Assembly (NCBI GenBank): GCA_022820805.1
Contig: JAJEEV010000042.1
Location: 1-58,917 of the forward strand
DNA: 58,917 bases
Direction: 5' to 3'
DNA from: Acidimicrobiia bacterium
GTDB lineage: Bacteria; Actinomycetota; Acidimicrobiia; Acidimicrobiales; Aldehydirespiratoraceae
Positions 8,569 through 16,755 of this stretch are shown here, piece after piece. How positions within the stretch are numbered: position 1 is the stretch's first letter; the number at the start of each line of letters is the position of its first letter. The notes below the pieces were generated by a model. The model saw only the letters and a list, made by a program, of their open reading frames with translations, did no database searches and was not told the DNA's origin. A program made the position numbers and the translations under genes.

Positions 8569-8626
8569 CGTTAGGGATCATACCGCGCTTTTTCCACAGC
8601 CGCATCCCAGATCTGCGGCCGGGTGT

Positions 8627-8902
8627 CTAGGCGCTGGCTGTGGCTCGGCGCTGCATCGCCCGGGCTCGCCGGATGCGGCGTCGCTCGCGCTCGCTCATGC
8701 CTCCCCAGATGCCGAACTTCTCGCCGTTGTTGAGCGCGAATTCCAGGCACTGCTCGCGCACCACGCAGCCCCGGCAGACCTCCTTGGCCTCCCGGGTGGA
8801 TGCGCCCCGCTCGGGGAAGAAGAGGTCGGGATGCACTCCCAGGCAGTTGGCCTCGCGCTGCCAGGACATGTCCTCGGCCGGAAAGATGCCGTGTAGCTCC
8901 AT
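8627..8902 (-). CDS. whiB: WhiB-family iron-sulfur transcription regulator
   Basis: 91 residues. Four cluster ligands are visible at C20, C43, C46 and C52 (NCLGVH, then VCRGCVVREQC), followed by the family turn GIWGG at residues 64-68 and a basic C-terminal region (SERERRRIRRARAMQRR) that contacts DNA. The DLFFPERGASTREAK and FGIWGGMSERERRR segments resemble WhiB2/WhmD, the subgroup linked with cell division. WhiB proteins are confined to actinobacteria and their phages, so this fixes the phylum. A strong ribosome-binding site (GGAGGAAC) precedes the ATG. Confidence 0.93.
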   Translation of the reverse strand: MELHGIFPAEDMSWQREANCLGVHPDLFFPERGASTREAKEVCRGCVVREQCLEFALNNGEKFGIWGGMSERERRRIRRARAMQRRATASA

Positions 8903-9050
8903 TTGGGTGTTCCTCCACGATGACCGATCACTATGACCGTTCCGGGCCCAGCGGTGGGGCTCAAGCCCGGCCCCGCCCGGGTGCCATCAATGTAATTACA
9001 CCACTGTCATACGACAAATGCAAACCCGGGCGCCAGAAATCTCTCCCCCG
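8903..9050 (-). promoter_or_regulatory. whiB upstream region
   Basis: Read on the minus strand it carries a good ribosome-binding site (GGAGGAAC) just before whiB and a perfect 10-bp palindrome TGTAATTACA at 8991-9000, in a locally AT-rich patch that stands out from the GC-rich surroundings. This is the most likely promoter/operator zone for whiB. No confident -10/-35 pair. Confidence 0.4.
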
Positions 9051-9206
9051 CTCGGCCTCTTACCGGCGGGCCGCGCGGATGGGTACGAGCCGGTCGCGAT
9101 GTGGCGGTGCCATTCCCGCTCTTGTTCGCTGGCGCTCACGGGCCGCTCGGGCCACGGCCTCGCGCCGTATGGGCCGGTGTCGCGTGCCTATCCGCTCGGC
9201 CTCTAG
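9051..9206. repeat. R1 dispersed repeat, copy B
   Basis: Same core as copy A (CCCGCTCTTGTTCGCTG, then GGGCCGCTCGGGCCACGG) with a one-base insertion (CGCTGGCGCTC). It ends at the VWA gene stop codon in CCGCTCGGCCTCTAG; a second copy of that terminal motif, CGCTCGGCCTCTTA, opens the element at 9051-9063. Confidence 0.7.
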
Positions 9207-11272
9207 CGGCGGGCTCGGACCAGGCTGCGCTTGTGCTCCACGAAGTCCACGAGCACGTAGTCGCCGAGGTTCTCGTTGGTGGTGAAGAAGGCCCGGCCCC
9301 CGTTCATCTCGGTGATGCGCTCCACGAAGTTGGTCAGATACGACGTGGCGTCGAGCATGAAGGTGTTGATGCGGATGCCGTCGCGGGTGCATTTGCCCAC
9401 CTCGGCCAGGGTGAGGTCGACGGTCTCGCGGGTGGGCGGGTAGCTGAAGAAGGGACGGCCCGAGGCGGTGATGTGGGCGGTGGGCTCGCCGTCGGTGATC
9501 ATGATGATCTGCTTGGTGCCGGTCTGGCGGTTGAGCATGCGGCGGGCCAGCATGAAGCCGTGCTGCATGTTGGTTCCGTACACGTAGTCCCATGACACCT
9601 CGGGAAGCTTCTCGGGCTGGAACTCCCGGGCCACCTCGCTGAACGACACCAGCCCCAGGTAGTCGCGGGGGTACTGGCTGGAGATCAGCGCGTGCAGGGC
9701 CATGGCCACCTTCTTGGCCGGCAGGAAGTTGTTGCGCATCGGCATCGACAGCGACAGGTCCAGCATGAGCACGGTCGCCGACCGCACCTGCTGCTCGGTG
9801 CGCTCGACCTCGAAGTCGTCGGGATGCAGCCGCACGGGAACGCCGCCGCCGGTGCGGGTCAGGGCGTTGCGTATGGTCCGGCCGATGTGCAGGTTGAACG
9901 GGTCGCCGAACTCGTAGGGCTTGGTGTCGGGCTCCCGCTCGTGGCCCAGCCCCTCCCGGTGGACGGCGTGGCGGCCGAGCTTGTCCGCATCGAGCTTGGC
10001 GAACAGGTCCCGCAGGGCTCCCTGGCCGATCTTGCGGATGGCCCGCGGGGTCAGGTCGAAGCGCCCCTCGCGGTTCTCGATCAGCCCGGCCTCCTCCAGC
10101 ATGCGGGCCACCTCGGCCATCCGCTCGAGGCTCTCGGCCGCGTCGTCTCCCAGCAGCCTGCGGGCGGCCTCGGTGTCGGCCTCGGCCAGCGCGCCCGGGC
10201 TGGGCGAGCCCCGCAGCAGGTTCTCGAGCTGGTCGATGTCGCCCAGCTCGGCCAGCATGTCGGTGGCCTCGCCGAAGTCGAGGGGGTCGACACCGCCGAA
10301 GTCGTAGCGCCGGTCCCACCCGAGGTCCGGGAACTGGTTGCGGAGATGGCCGGCCAGCTCGTTGATCTGCCAGTTGAGGTCCATGTCGGCCAGCAGCTGG
10401 TCGGACAGCTGCTGGAGCTGGTCGCGCTGGCCCGGCGTCATCGAGTTCATCAGGGCCTGGGCTGCGGCCATGCGGCGGGCCATCACCTCCAGCAGCTCGT
10501 CGAGGGTCTTGGGGTTCTCGGGGAAGAAGTCGCCGTAGCGCTCCATGAACCCCTCGAAGTCGGGCTCCTCCCCGCGCGCCCGCTGCGCCAGCATGGCGTT
10601 GAGCTCGGCCAGCATGTCCTTGAGCCGCTGCATGTCCTCGGGCGACGAGCCGTCGGTGGCGTCGTCGACCGCGCCGGCCATGCGGTCCAGGAACTGCTGC
10701 ATGAGCTGCTCGCGGAGCTGCTCGGCCAGTTCGGCGAACTGTTGGCGGGCCTCGTCGCTCTCGAAGTCGTAGCCGTCGAGGGCCTTGAACTGTCCGGCCA
10801 GGTCGGGGGGCATCATGTCGAGCTGGAGGTTCTTGGTGGCCGCGGTCTGGGCTGTGAGGTCGGCCCGGCGCTCGTCGCCCTCGTCCCGGGCCTGGTCGGC
10901 TGCCGCGCCCAGCTCGTCCAGCGCCCGTCGCTCGGTGCGCACCACGTCTCGGAGGGCCTCGGCGATGTCGTCGTACACGCCGCCCAGGTCGTGGCTGTCG
11001 AGCAGCTCGCGGCGACGCTCCCGCAACCGCTCGAGCATCTCGCGCAGGCCCTGGATCTGGCGGCCCTCGCGGTCGGTGAAGCCGTCGGCCATGAGGCGGC
11101 GCAGCGCGCTGGCGAGGTCGCCGTGGTAGAGCAGGTCGTCGGCCAGCTCCTCGAAGATCGAGTCGGCGTCGAGGTCGAACCCGGCCTGGGTGCCGTCCCA
11201 GCGCCAGTAGGCGAAGTGGGCCGGCTCGGGCCTAGCCGCCGGCCGGCGGCGCCAGCGCTCCCGCAGAGCCAT
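9203..11272 (-). CDS. VWA-domain protein, partner of a magnesium-chelatase-type AAA ATPase
   Basis: 689 residues. The long N-terminal half is helical and charged (coiled-coil-like, many LRERRRELL/AELAEQLREQL stretches) and the C-terminal part is a von Willebrand A domain with the MIDAS motif MLDLSLSMPM (DxSxS) and ITDGEPTAHI. Proteins of this architecture pair with a ChlI/MoxR-type AAA ATPase, as in the mycobacterial Rv0958-Rv0959 pair from memory, and act as metal-dependent chaperones or chelatase-like machines. Here the probable partner is 20959-22413 on the same strand, about 9.7 kb away. The stop codon lies inside R1 copy B. Confidence 0.85.
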   Translation of the reverse strand: MALRERWRRRPAARPEPAHFAYWRWDGTQAGFDLDADSIFEELADDLLYHGDLASALRRLMADGFTDREGRQIQGLREMLERLRERRRELLDSHDLGGVYDDIAEALRDVVRTERRALDELGAAADQARDEGDERRADLTAQTAATKNLQLDMMPPDLAGQFKALDGYDFESDEARQQFAELAEQLREQLMQQFLDRMAGAVDDATDGSSPEDMQRLKDMLAELNAMLAQRARGEEPDFEGFMERYGDFFPENPKTLDELLEVMARRMAAAQALMNSMTPGQRDQLQQLSDQLLADMDLNWQINELAGHLRNQFPDLGWDRRYDFGGVDPLDFGEATDMLAELGDIDQLENLLRGSPSPGALAEADTEAARRLLGDDAAESLERMAEVARMLEEAGLIENREGRFDLTPRAIRKIGQGALRDLFAKLDADKLGRHAVHREGLGHEREPDTKPYEFGDPFNLHIGRTIRNALTRTGGGVPVRLHPDDFEVERTEQQVRSATVLMLDLSLSMPMRNNFLPAKKVAMALHALISSQYPRDYLGLVSFSEVAREFQPEKLPEVSWDYVYGTNMQHGFMLARRMLNRQTGTKQIIMITDGEPTAHITASGRPFFSYPPTRETVDLTLAEVGKCTRDGIRINTFMLDATSYLTNFVERITEMNGGRAFFTTNENLGDYVLVDFVEHKRSLVRARR

Positions 11273-11629
11273 GGCACGACCCTACCCGCGGCCGCGCTCT
11301 CGCCGAGCACGGGCGTCCCCCATGAAGGACCCGCCTGCGTCGCAGTGGGCAACGCTTGGCATTGCTCCGCCCACGGCCCCGCCCGTATGGGCCGATCCGC
11401 GGCCCTGCTCCGCTCGGCCTCCTATGCCAGCAGCGTGACCACTTGTGATTCCTATCCTGTGGTCGTCCTCAAGTGTCGATCCCGTGTCGGTTCTGCATTG
11501 AGAACATCGATTGCCTACTATGGCCGCTAACTGGGCTTCGAAATGGTGGACGGCGCGAGTCCGGCATCCTCTGGAGGGGGCCCAGGGCTGTCGATGTCGC
11601 ACCCTTGACGACCGAAAGGAACCGGCACG
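11273..11629. other. Intergenic region with degenerate R1 repeat
   Basis: About 350 bp between the divergent VWA and SDR genes. A decayed R1 copy is visible around 11337-11425 (CCCGTATGGGCC, CCGCTCGGCCTCCTATG). The remaining 200 bp before the SDR start are less GC-rich than the flanks and hold a ribosome-binding site GAAAGGA before the GTG at 11630. No clear gene. Confidence 0.5.
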
Positions 11630-12448
11630 GTGATCTCGGAGCTGGAAGGCAAGGTGGCCGTAATCACCGGCGGCACGAGTGGGATCGGGTTGGCCATCGC
11701 CCAGGCGTGCTTGGACTCACGTATGAAGGTGGCGGTGACCGGATCACGGCAGGCATCGGTTGACGCCGCAGTAGCCTCGCTGAGCGGCAGTGGCGATGTG
11801 CTGGGCGTTGTGAGTGATGCGGGCGACCACGGAGCCAACGCCGCCCTCGCCCGAGTCGTGGAGGAGAGCTACGGGCCTGCGCATCTCGTGTGCCTCAACG
11901 CCGGCGTCGCGCGACTCGCTCCCATCCAGACCCTGTCGCGATCGGATTGGGACCGGACCATCGCAGTCAACCTCAGCGGCCCGTTCTACGCGCTGAAGGC
12001 CTTCCTCCCCCAACTCGAGACCCACGATGAGGCCCACGTTGCGTTCACATCGTCGGTTCTAGGGTTCTTCACGACGGGCTTGCAGGCCCCGTACTTCGCG
12101 TCGAAAGCAGGTTTGACAGCGCTCGCCGAGTCGCTCTTCTATGACTTGGCCGCTACCGGGTCCGGCATCGGGGTCACTGTCCTGTGCCCCGGCAACACCC
12201 GCACGAACATGGCCGAAGCGGGCCTCGTCGGTGACGAGCCCGAGGAACTCGCCGCCGCCATTCGGGCCGAACTCGACGGCGGCACCGACCCGCGGCTCGT
12301 CGCCGATGCCCTGCTTGAGGCAGTACGGACCGGTACGTTCTACGTGTTCCCCAACAGCGGCGAATTCCAGCCGTTCATCGAAGCTCGATTCGAGCGGGTT
12401 CTCGCGGGCCGCAACCCGACCGCAGCTGACGCGGGCGATGTCATCTGA
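11630..12448 (+). CDS. Short-chain dehydrogenase/reductase
   Basis: 272 residues of classical SDR. It has the cofactor motif ITGGTSGIGLAIA, CLNAGVA (NNAG position), the catalytic serine in FTSSVLG and YFASKAG (YxxxK). The C-terminus carries the extension FQPFIEARFERVLAGRNP seen in many alcohol-oxidising SDRs of actinobacteria. NAD(P)-dependent oxidation or reduction of a hydroxyl/keto group is expected; the substrate is unknown. GTG start with GAAAGGA upstream. First gene of a region rich in SDRs. Confidence 0.88.
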   Translation: MISELEGKVAVITGGTSGIGLAIAQACLDSRMKVAVTGSRQASVDAAVASLSGSGDVLGVVSDAGDHGANAALARVVEESYGPAHLVCLNAGVARLAPIQTLSRSDWDRTIAVNLSGPFYALKAFLPQLETHDEAHVAFTSSVLGFFTTGLQAPYFASKAGLTALAESLFYDLAATGSGIGVTVLCPGNTRTNMAEAGLVGDEPEELAAAIRAELDGGTDPRLVADALLEAVRTGTFYVFPNSGEFQPFIEARFERVLAGRNPTAADAGDVI

Positions 12449-12450
12449 GC

Positions 12451-12567
12451 CATGGCCCCCGGTTCTGGGACCACATCGATCATCGCATGCAGGCGATCCG
12501 GGCCGGAGAGAACCCGAGCTACTACGAGAAGACCCCCGACGTCTACAAGACGCCGGATCAGGGCTGA
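12451..12567 (+). pseudogene. Remnant of a second SDR gene (C-terminal end only)
   Basis: In a frame one base back from the preceding SDR, an open stretch ending at TGA 12565-12567 encodes a coherent peptide including GPRFWDHIDHRMQAIRAGEN and YYEKTPDVYKTP. Its first half resembles the C-terminal tail of the upstream SDR (FIEARFERVLAGRNP), so it looks like what is left of a duplicated or neighbouring SDR gene after a deletion. There is no start of its own. Confidence 0.45.
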
Positions 12568-12587
12568 TGACCGATCCGAGGTGAACG

Positions 12588-13025
12588 ATGGCCAAGCATG
12601 AGGAGATAGTCGCAGTCGCTCACGCCTGCATCGACGTGTGGAACCGCGAGGGCTGGGAGGCGGCCTATGAGCGGTTCTATGCGCCGGATGCGGTGAAGGT
12701 CGAACCGCTGGCCTGGAGCGGGCAGCCGAACGAGGTGGTCGGTGCCCAGGTGGCAGCCGAGCACGAGGCATGGTTGGCCGAGAACTGGGTCGACGTCAAC
12801 AGCGTGTCCATCTCCGAGGGTCCCTTCATCGGGGCAACCGGCTTCGCCGTCATCATCAGCAGCGACTTCACGATGAAGCACAGCGGCGAGCGCCACATCT
12901 TCCGCGAGGTCGCGGTGTTCACTGTGGACGGCGACAAGATCGTCCGCGAGGAGTTTCTCTACGACGAGGCGGAGTTCGCCCAGAATCTCCGCCTCAACGA
13001 GGCCGGGCAGGAGGCGTCGCGATGA
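12588..13025 (+). CDS. NTF2/SnoaL-like domain protein
   Basis: 145 residues with the cone-shaped NTF2-like fold pattern: an N-terminal helix region (EIVAVAHACIDVWNREGWEA), YERFYAPDAVKVE and a C-terminal sheet (HIFREVAVFTVDGDKIVREEF). Members of this superfamily are small-molecule isomerases, hydrolases or binding proteins, often next to SDRs in steroid and aromatic pathways. Its stop overlaps the ATG of the next, truncated gene (ATGA), so the original operon continued with a VOC-type enzyme. Confidence 0.75.
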   Translation: MAKHEEIVAVAHACIDVWNREGWEAAYERFYAPDAVKVEPLAWSGQPNEVVGAQVAAEHEAWLAENWVDVNSVSISEGPFIGATGFAVIISSDFTMKHSGERHIFREVAVFTVDGDKIVREEFLYDEAEFAQNLRLNEAGQEASR

Positions 13026-13147
13026 TCCTCGGGTTCGCTCATCCCGCGATCGTCGTCGCCGACCTGGACCGGGCGCGGGACTTCCTAACTCCCGCGGGCC
13101 ACAGGGCACCGGACCTCCTCACCCCTCTGTGGCCTCGTAGTCGTTGA
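13022..13147 (+). pseudogene. Truncated glyoxalase/VOC-family gene (N-terminal fragment)
   Basis: Starts with ATGA overlap to the NTF2-like gene and encodes GFAHPAIVVADLDRARDF, the typical first strand and metal-ligand histidine of a vicinal-oxygen-chelate enzyme. After about 22 residues the similarity stops and the frame ends after 41 codons, overlapping the 3' end of the convergent SDR gene. A full VOC protein needs 120 or more residues, so the rest has been deleted. Confidence 0.6.
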
Positions 13148-13877
13148 GGATCGCGGCAATGGAGTCCCGGTAGAAGTCGAGGTAGTCCCTGCTGGTGAAG
13201 ACGTACAGCGGCGGCGTGTCGGCCTTTACGGCAACCACCACCCGGCGGGCTACCTCTTCGGGGGCGATCAACCGCTGCCCGGTGGTGTCGACGTCGGCGT
13301 TCATCGGGGTGTCGATCACGTCGGGGCACAACACGGAGGCGGTCACGCCGGTTCCTTCGAGCCCGCCGGCTAGAGACTGCGTGAAGCCGACAACGGCGAA
13401 CTTGCTGGCGGAGTAGTAGGGGCCTTGGGGTACGCCGATCAGTCCTTGAATGGAGGCGGTGTTGACGATGTGTCCGGTGCCTCGGGCCACCATGGCCGGT
13501 ACGAAGGTGTCGCAGCCGTACATGACCCCCGAGATATTGACCGAGCAGAGCCTCCGCCACTGTTGCAGCGTCGAGTCGAGATAGAGGTCGTCGAAGTAGA
13601 CGCCGGCATTGTTGCAGAGCACGTCGCAAGCTCCGTGGCGGCCATCGACGGTGTCCTTGAGTGATCTCCATCCATCCAGGTCGGTGACGTCGAGCCGGAA
13701 GGCGGTGACGGGATGCCTGCCGGTAGCCAGGGCGGCGGTCTCGGTGGCGGTCCGCAGGTTCAGGTCGGCCGCCACGACGTGCGCTCCTTCCGCGGCGAAG
13801 GCGAGGCTCAGGCAGCGGCCGATGCCGCTGCCGGCGCCGGTGACGACGACGACCTTGCCGGTGAGGTCAGTGGCCAT
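13119..13877 (-). CDS. Short-chain dehydrogenase/reductase
   Basis: 252 residues, classical SDR: VVVTGAGSGIGRCLS cofactor loop, LCNNAGVYF, serine in NTASIQG, YSASKFA (YxxxK), PDVIDTPM. Its start overlaps the end of the upstream SDR (13867-14673), so the two are translated from one mRNA. Its 3' end overlaps the remains of the convergent VOC gene, which suggests that the deletion there brought the two ends together. Confidence 0.88.
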   Translation of the reverse strand: MATDLTGKVVVVTGAGSGIGRCLSLAFAAEGAHVVAADLNLRTATETAALATGRHPVTAFRLDVTDLDGWRSLKDTVDGRHGACDVLCNNAGVYFDDLYLDSTLQQWRRLCSVNISGVMYGCDTFVPAMVARGTGHIVNTASIQGLIGVPQGPYYSASKFAVVGFTQSLAGGLEGTGVTASVLCPDVIDTPMNADVDTTGQRLIAPEEVARRVVVAVKADTPPLYVFTSRDYLDFYRDSIAAILNDYEATEG

Positions 13878-14673
13878 CGGACGCTCCGTTCGAGTGGTCC
13901 GGGCCGGTCATCAGCCGCTCGAGCATCTGGGGAGCAAAGCCGGCGGACATGCCGCCGTCGATGGCGATGTGGGCTCCTGTGAGAATCCTGCACTCGTCGG
14001 CGGCGAGGAAATGGCACAGCGCGGCGATCTCGTCGGGCTGGCCGAACCGGCCCAGGGGGCACAGGGTGGCGACGACATCGCGTTGGGGATGATCCTCGGG
14101 CCACATCGCTCCGTCGGTCGGCCCTGGGCTGATGAGGTTGACCCTGATCCGTCTTGGGGCCAACTCCATGGCGGCGCCCTTGGTCAGGCTGACCAGGGCC
14201 GACTTCGCTGCGCTGTAGGCCGTCTCGCCGATGTTGCCCATCAAGGTGACCAGGGAGGCGTTGAGCACCACCGAGGCGTGGTCGCGGAGATGCGGGATCG
14301 CGCTGCGCAGCACCCGGTAGGGACCGAGCGCGTTCACCGCGAACATCGTCTCAAGGACGTCGTCGGTCGTGTCTTCGATCATGATGAACTCCTCGACCGC
14401 GCCGGCGTGGCAGAGGAGAGCGTCGATGCCGCCCCCGAGGTGGTCGGCGGCGGCGCCGCACATGGCGGCCACCGCTTGGGGGTCGGCCACGTCGGCGCCG
14501 ATGAAGTGGGCACCGATGTCGCGGGCAATGTCGGCACCCTCGGCCCGGCGACCCCCGATGACGACGTCTGCGCCGGCGTCGACGAAGCGTCGGGCGGTGG
14601 CCAAGCCGATGCCGCTGGTGCCGCCGGTGATGAGAGCTGCCTTTCCTGCGAGTGAGAAGGGCTGGGAGGCCAT
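13867..14673 (-). CDS. Short-chain dehydrogenase/reductase
   Basis: 268 residues, classical SDR: LITGGTSGIGLATARR, LLCHAGAVEE in the NNAG position (N replaced by C-H), YSAAKSA (YxxxK), SPGPTDGAMW and the C-terminal ILTGAHIAIDGGMSAGF. The usual catalytic serine region reads LNASLVT. Good ribosome-binding site GGAAGGAC before the ATG. Transcribed together with the following SDR and downstream of the Lrp-type regulator gene, whose stop is 63 bases away. Confidence 0.87.
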   Translation of the reverse strand: MASQPFSLAGKAALITGGTSGIGLATARRFVDAGADVVIGGRRAEGADIARDIGAHFIGADVADPQAVAAMCGAAADHLGGGIDALLCHAGAVEEFIMIEDTTDDVLETMFAVNALGPYRVLRSAIPHLRDHASVVLNASLVTLMGNIGETAYSAAKSALVSLTKGAAMELAPRRIRVNLISPGPTDGAMWPEDHPQRDVVATLCPLGRFGQPDEIAALCHFLAADECRILTGAHIAIDGGMSAGFAPQMLERLMTGPDHSNGASDGH

Positions 14674-14736
14674 GTGCGGTGTCCTTCCGGTGGTGTCAGC
14701 GGGGAGGTGCGGGTTGCCCTCGATTGGAGACGCGCA

Positions 14737-15756
14737 TCAGATCCAAAGCCGGTACTCCTCCTTGACGACCTGCAGGTAGGGCACGGTATCGATGGCGCCG
14801 ACGCCGGGGATCCGCCGCAGCTCATCGAGCACCGACGACAGGTGTTCGGAGTCGCGATGCCAGACCTCGACCGACATGTCATAGAGGCCCAGGGTGCGAG
14901 CCACCAGGGTCGCCTCCGGCAGGGCGCTGACTGCAGCCGCGATCGACGCGACGGACCCGTTGGCCTTGATTGCCACACCGCAGAACCCGGCGATTCCGAC
15001 CGTCTCTGGGGCCGGCTGGGCCTGAACCGTCACCACCCCGGCCTCGAGGAGGTTGCGGACGCGTTCGCGGACCGCTGCTCCGGACAGCCCGACCGCGGAT
15101 CCCATCGAGGCGTAGGTGGCGCGGCCGTTGCGGGCGAGTTCGTCCAGTAGACGACGATCGATCTCATCGATGGCGCAGTCCACCGGGGCCCGGTCCGGAA
15201 GTGACCAGGGTTCCGGGTCGGGGTCTCCGACCTGGGTCCAGTCCTGCTTGTCGTAGCCCAGCACGGTGATGGACGCGGCTCCAGCCACTCCGGGCAGGTC
15301 ACGGACCCGGTCCATCGCCGCGACAAGGTGGGTCTCGTCCCGGCATCGCAACTCCGCCACGATGTCGAAGCGGCCCGCGGTGACTACCTCGAAGGCAACC
15401 TCATCGATCTTGGAGATGAGGCGAGCAGTGTCCTCGATCATGGAGGCCACTTTCACGAATATGAACGCGAAGACCCCAAGTCCCAACACCGCCGGGTCGA
15501 ACCGGCCGCCGACGACGATGACACGTTCATCGAGTAGCCGTTGGACCCGGTTGCGGACCGTGGGTTGGGCCAGACCCACCATTGGAGCGAGCTGGGCATA
15601 GCTCGCCCGGCCGTTAGCGATGAGTGCAGCGATCAGAGCACGGTCGACGTCGTCGAGCTCGAGCGGCGAGCTGTCCGGCGATGAGGCCATTCCCCTACGG
15701 CGCGTGGCCATCACCGTCATATCCGCGTTGGCCGCAGCGAGCGGCCCGGATTCCAC
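14737..15756 (-). CDS. Two-domain Lrp/AsnC-type transcription regulator
   Basis: 339 residues, about twice the usual 150-160. Two complete HTH-plus-RAM units are visible: LDDVDRALIAALIANGRASY with QPTVRNRVQRLLDERVI, and then IDEIDRRLLDELARNGRATY with AAVRERVRNLLEAGVV, each followed by a ligand-binding alpha/beta sandwich. Such tandem forms occur in actinobacteria and act as local regulators of amino-acid or aromatic catabolism. GTG at 15756 is chosen because GAGGAG stands 8 bases upstream. It is divergent from an SDR and directly upstream of two co-oriented SDRs, which are its likely targets. Confidence 0.87.
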   Translation of the reverse strand: MESGPLAAANADMTVMATRRRGMASSPDSSPLELDDVDRALIAALIANGRASYAQLAPMVGLAQPTVRNRVQRLLDERVIVVGGRFDPAVLGLGVFAFIFVKVASMIEDTARLISKIDEVAFEVVTAGRFDIVAELRCRDETHLVAAMDRVRDLPGVAGAASITVLGYDKQDWTQVGDPDPEPWSLPDRAPVDCAIDEIDRRLLDELARNGRATYASMGSAVGLSGAAVRERVRNLLEAGVVTVQAQPAPETVGIAGFCGVAIKANGSVASIAAAVSALPEATLVARTLGLYDMSVEVWHRDSEHLSSVLDELRRIPGVGAIDTVPYLQVVKEEYRLWI

Positions 15757-15951
15757 AAGGCTGACTCCTCATTACTCTCGCCAGCTCCAGATGCCTCGAC
15801 ATCGGCTGCCCGGCTCCGGATCGAAGCACAATCTCAACACTAGTGGTTGAAATGCTCGCAACCCGGTTTCCGTATGACAGAATCAAATGCTGAGAGTGCA
15901 CCAATCAACTAATTCGCTCGTTATCGAGCCAGTCTGATGGGAGGCGATCGG
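15757..15951. promoter_or_regulatory. Divergent regulatory region with a palindromic candidate operator
   Basis: 195 bp between the Lrp-type regulator and the divergent SDR. The inverted repeat TCAAC-ACTAGTG-GTTGA lies at 15834-15850 and the surrounding sequence is AT-richer than the genes. Lrp-type proteins usually bind such imperfect palindromes, so this is the first candidate for auto- and cross-regulation. Confidence 0.45.
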
Positions 15952-16704
15952 ATGCGACAGACATCGCTACCCGTCGCTGGTGACGGCCTGATCGGAGAGC
16001 GCGCCCTCGTGACCGGAGCCGCAAGCGGCATCGGCGCGGCATGCGCTCACGCCCTCGCCGCGGCCGGTGCCGAGGTCGTGCTCGCCGACGTCGCCGACGC
16101 CACCCCCGTAGCGGAGGCCATCGTCGCGGGCGGGCGGCAAGCCGGGGCGCACCCCGTCGATGTGACCGACCCTTCCAGCGTGGCGACCCTCGTGGCCGAG
16201 ACCGGCCCATTCGGAATCGTCGTCAACTCGGCGGGGGTCCTCACCGAGCGCGCCCTCGAGGACACCGACCTCGCCCAATTCGACAGGACGATCGATGTCA
16301 ACCTGCGCGGCACGTTCCTCGTCGGTCAGGCAACCCTGCCGGCCATGCGCACGAACCGGCGAGGTCGGTTCATAGCCATCACCTCCGAACTCGCCCTCAC
16401 TGGCCGGGCCCGGTACTCGGCCTACGTAGCCTCCAAAGCCGCCGTGATCGGACTCGTCCGATGTTGGGCTCTCGAGTTCGCACCACACGTGCTCGTCAAT
16501 GCCCTCGGGCCCGGACCAACCGACACACCCATGCTCGACTATGAGGCCCTACCCGATGACATGAGAGCAGCCGAGACCCCGCTCCTAGGACGCATCGCAC
16601 GTCCCGAGGAGATCGCCGCTGTGGCGGTGTTCCTCGCCGGACCGGGCGCGACCTTCATCACCGGGCAGACCATCAGCCCCAACGGAGGCGCAGTCTTCGC
16701 CTGA
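15952..16704 (+). CDS. Short-chain dehydrogenase/reductase
   Basis: 250 residues, classical SDR: LVTGAASGIGAACAHALAAA, VVNSAGVL (NNAG position NSAG), ITSELAL with the catalytic serine, YVASKAAV (YxxxK), GPGPTDTPML and a C-terminal FITGQTISPNGGAVF. I chose ATG 15952 over ATG 15937 because GGGAGG stands 6 bases before it. Divergent from the Lrp-type regulator that probably controls it. Substrate unknown. Confidence 0.87.
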   Translation: MRQTSLPVAGDGLIGERALVTGAASGIGAACAHALAAAGAEVVLADVADATPVAEAIVAGGRQAGAHPVDVTDPSSVATLVAETGPFGIVVNSAGVLTERALEDTDLAQFDRTIDVNLRGTFLVGQATLPAMRTNRRGRFIAITSELALTGRARYSAYVASKAAVIGLVRCWALEFAPHVLVNALGPGPTDTPMLDYEALPDDMRAAETPLLGRIARPEEIAAVAVFLAGPGATFITGQTISPNGGAVFA

Positions 16705-16755
16705 CTGCAACGTGGCGGGATCGTCCCTTGCCGCGCCCGCGGTCCGCTCGGCCCC
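16705..16755. repeat. R1 fragment between convergent genes
   Basis: A short decayed piece (GCCGCGCCCGCGGTCCGCTCGG followed by CCCCTCA) resembling the end of the R1 repeat, between the convergent SDR and PhyH-rhodanese genes. Confidence 0.35.

Noticed and set aside
8581..8610. Rho-independent terminator between whiB and tatA
   Set aside because: GCCGCA/TGCGGC can pair but no T-run follows on the minus strand, and tatA lies directly downstream.
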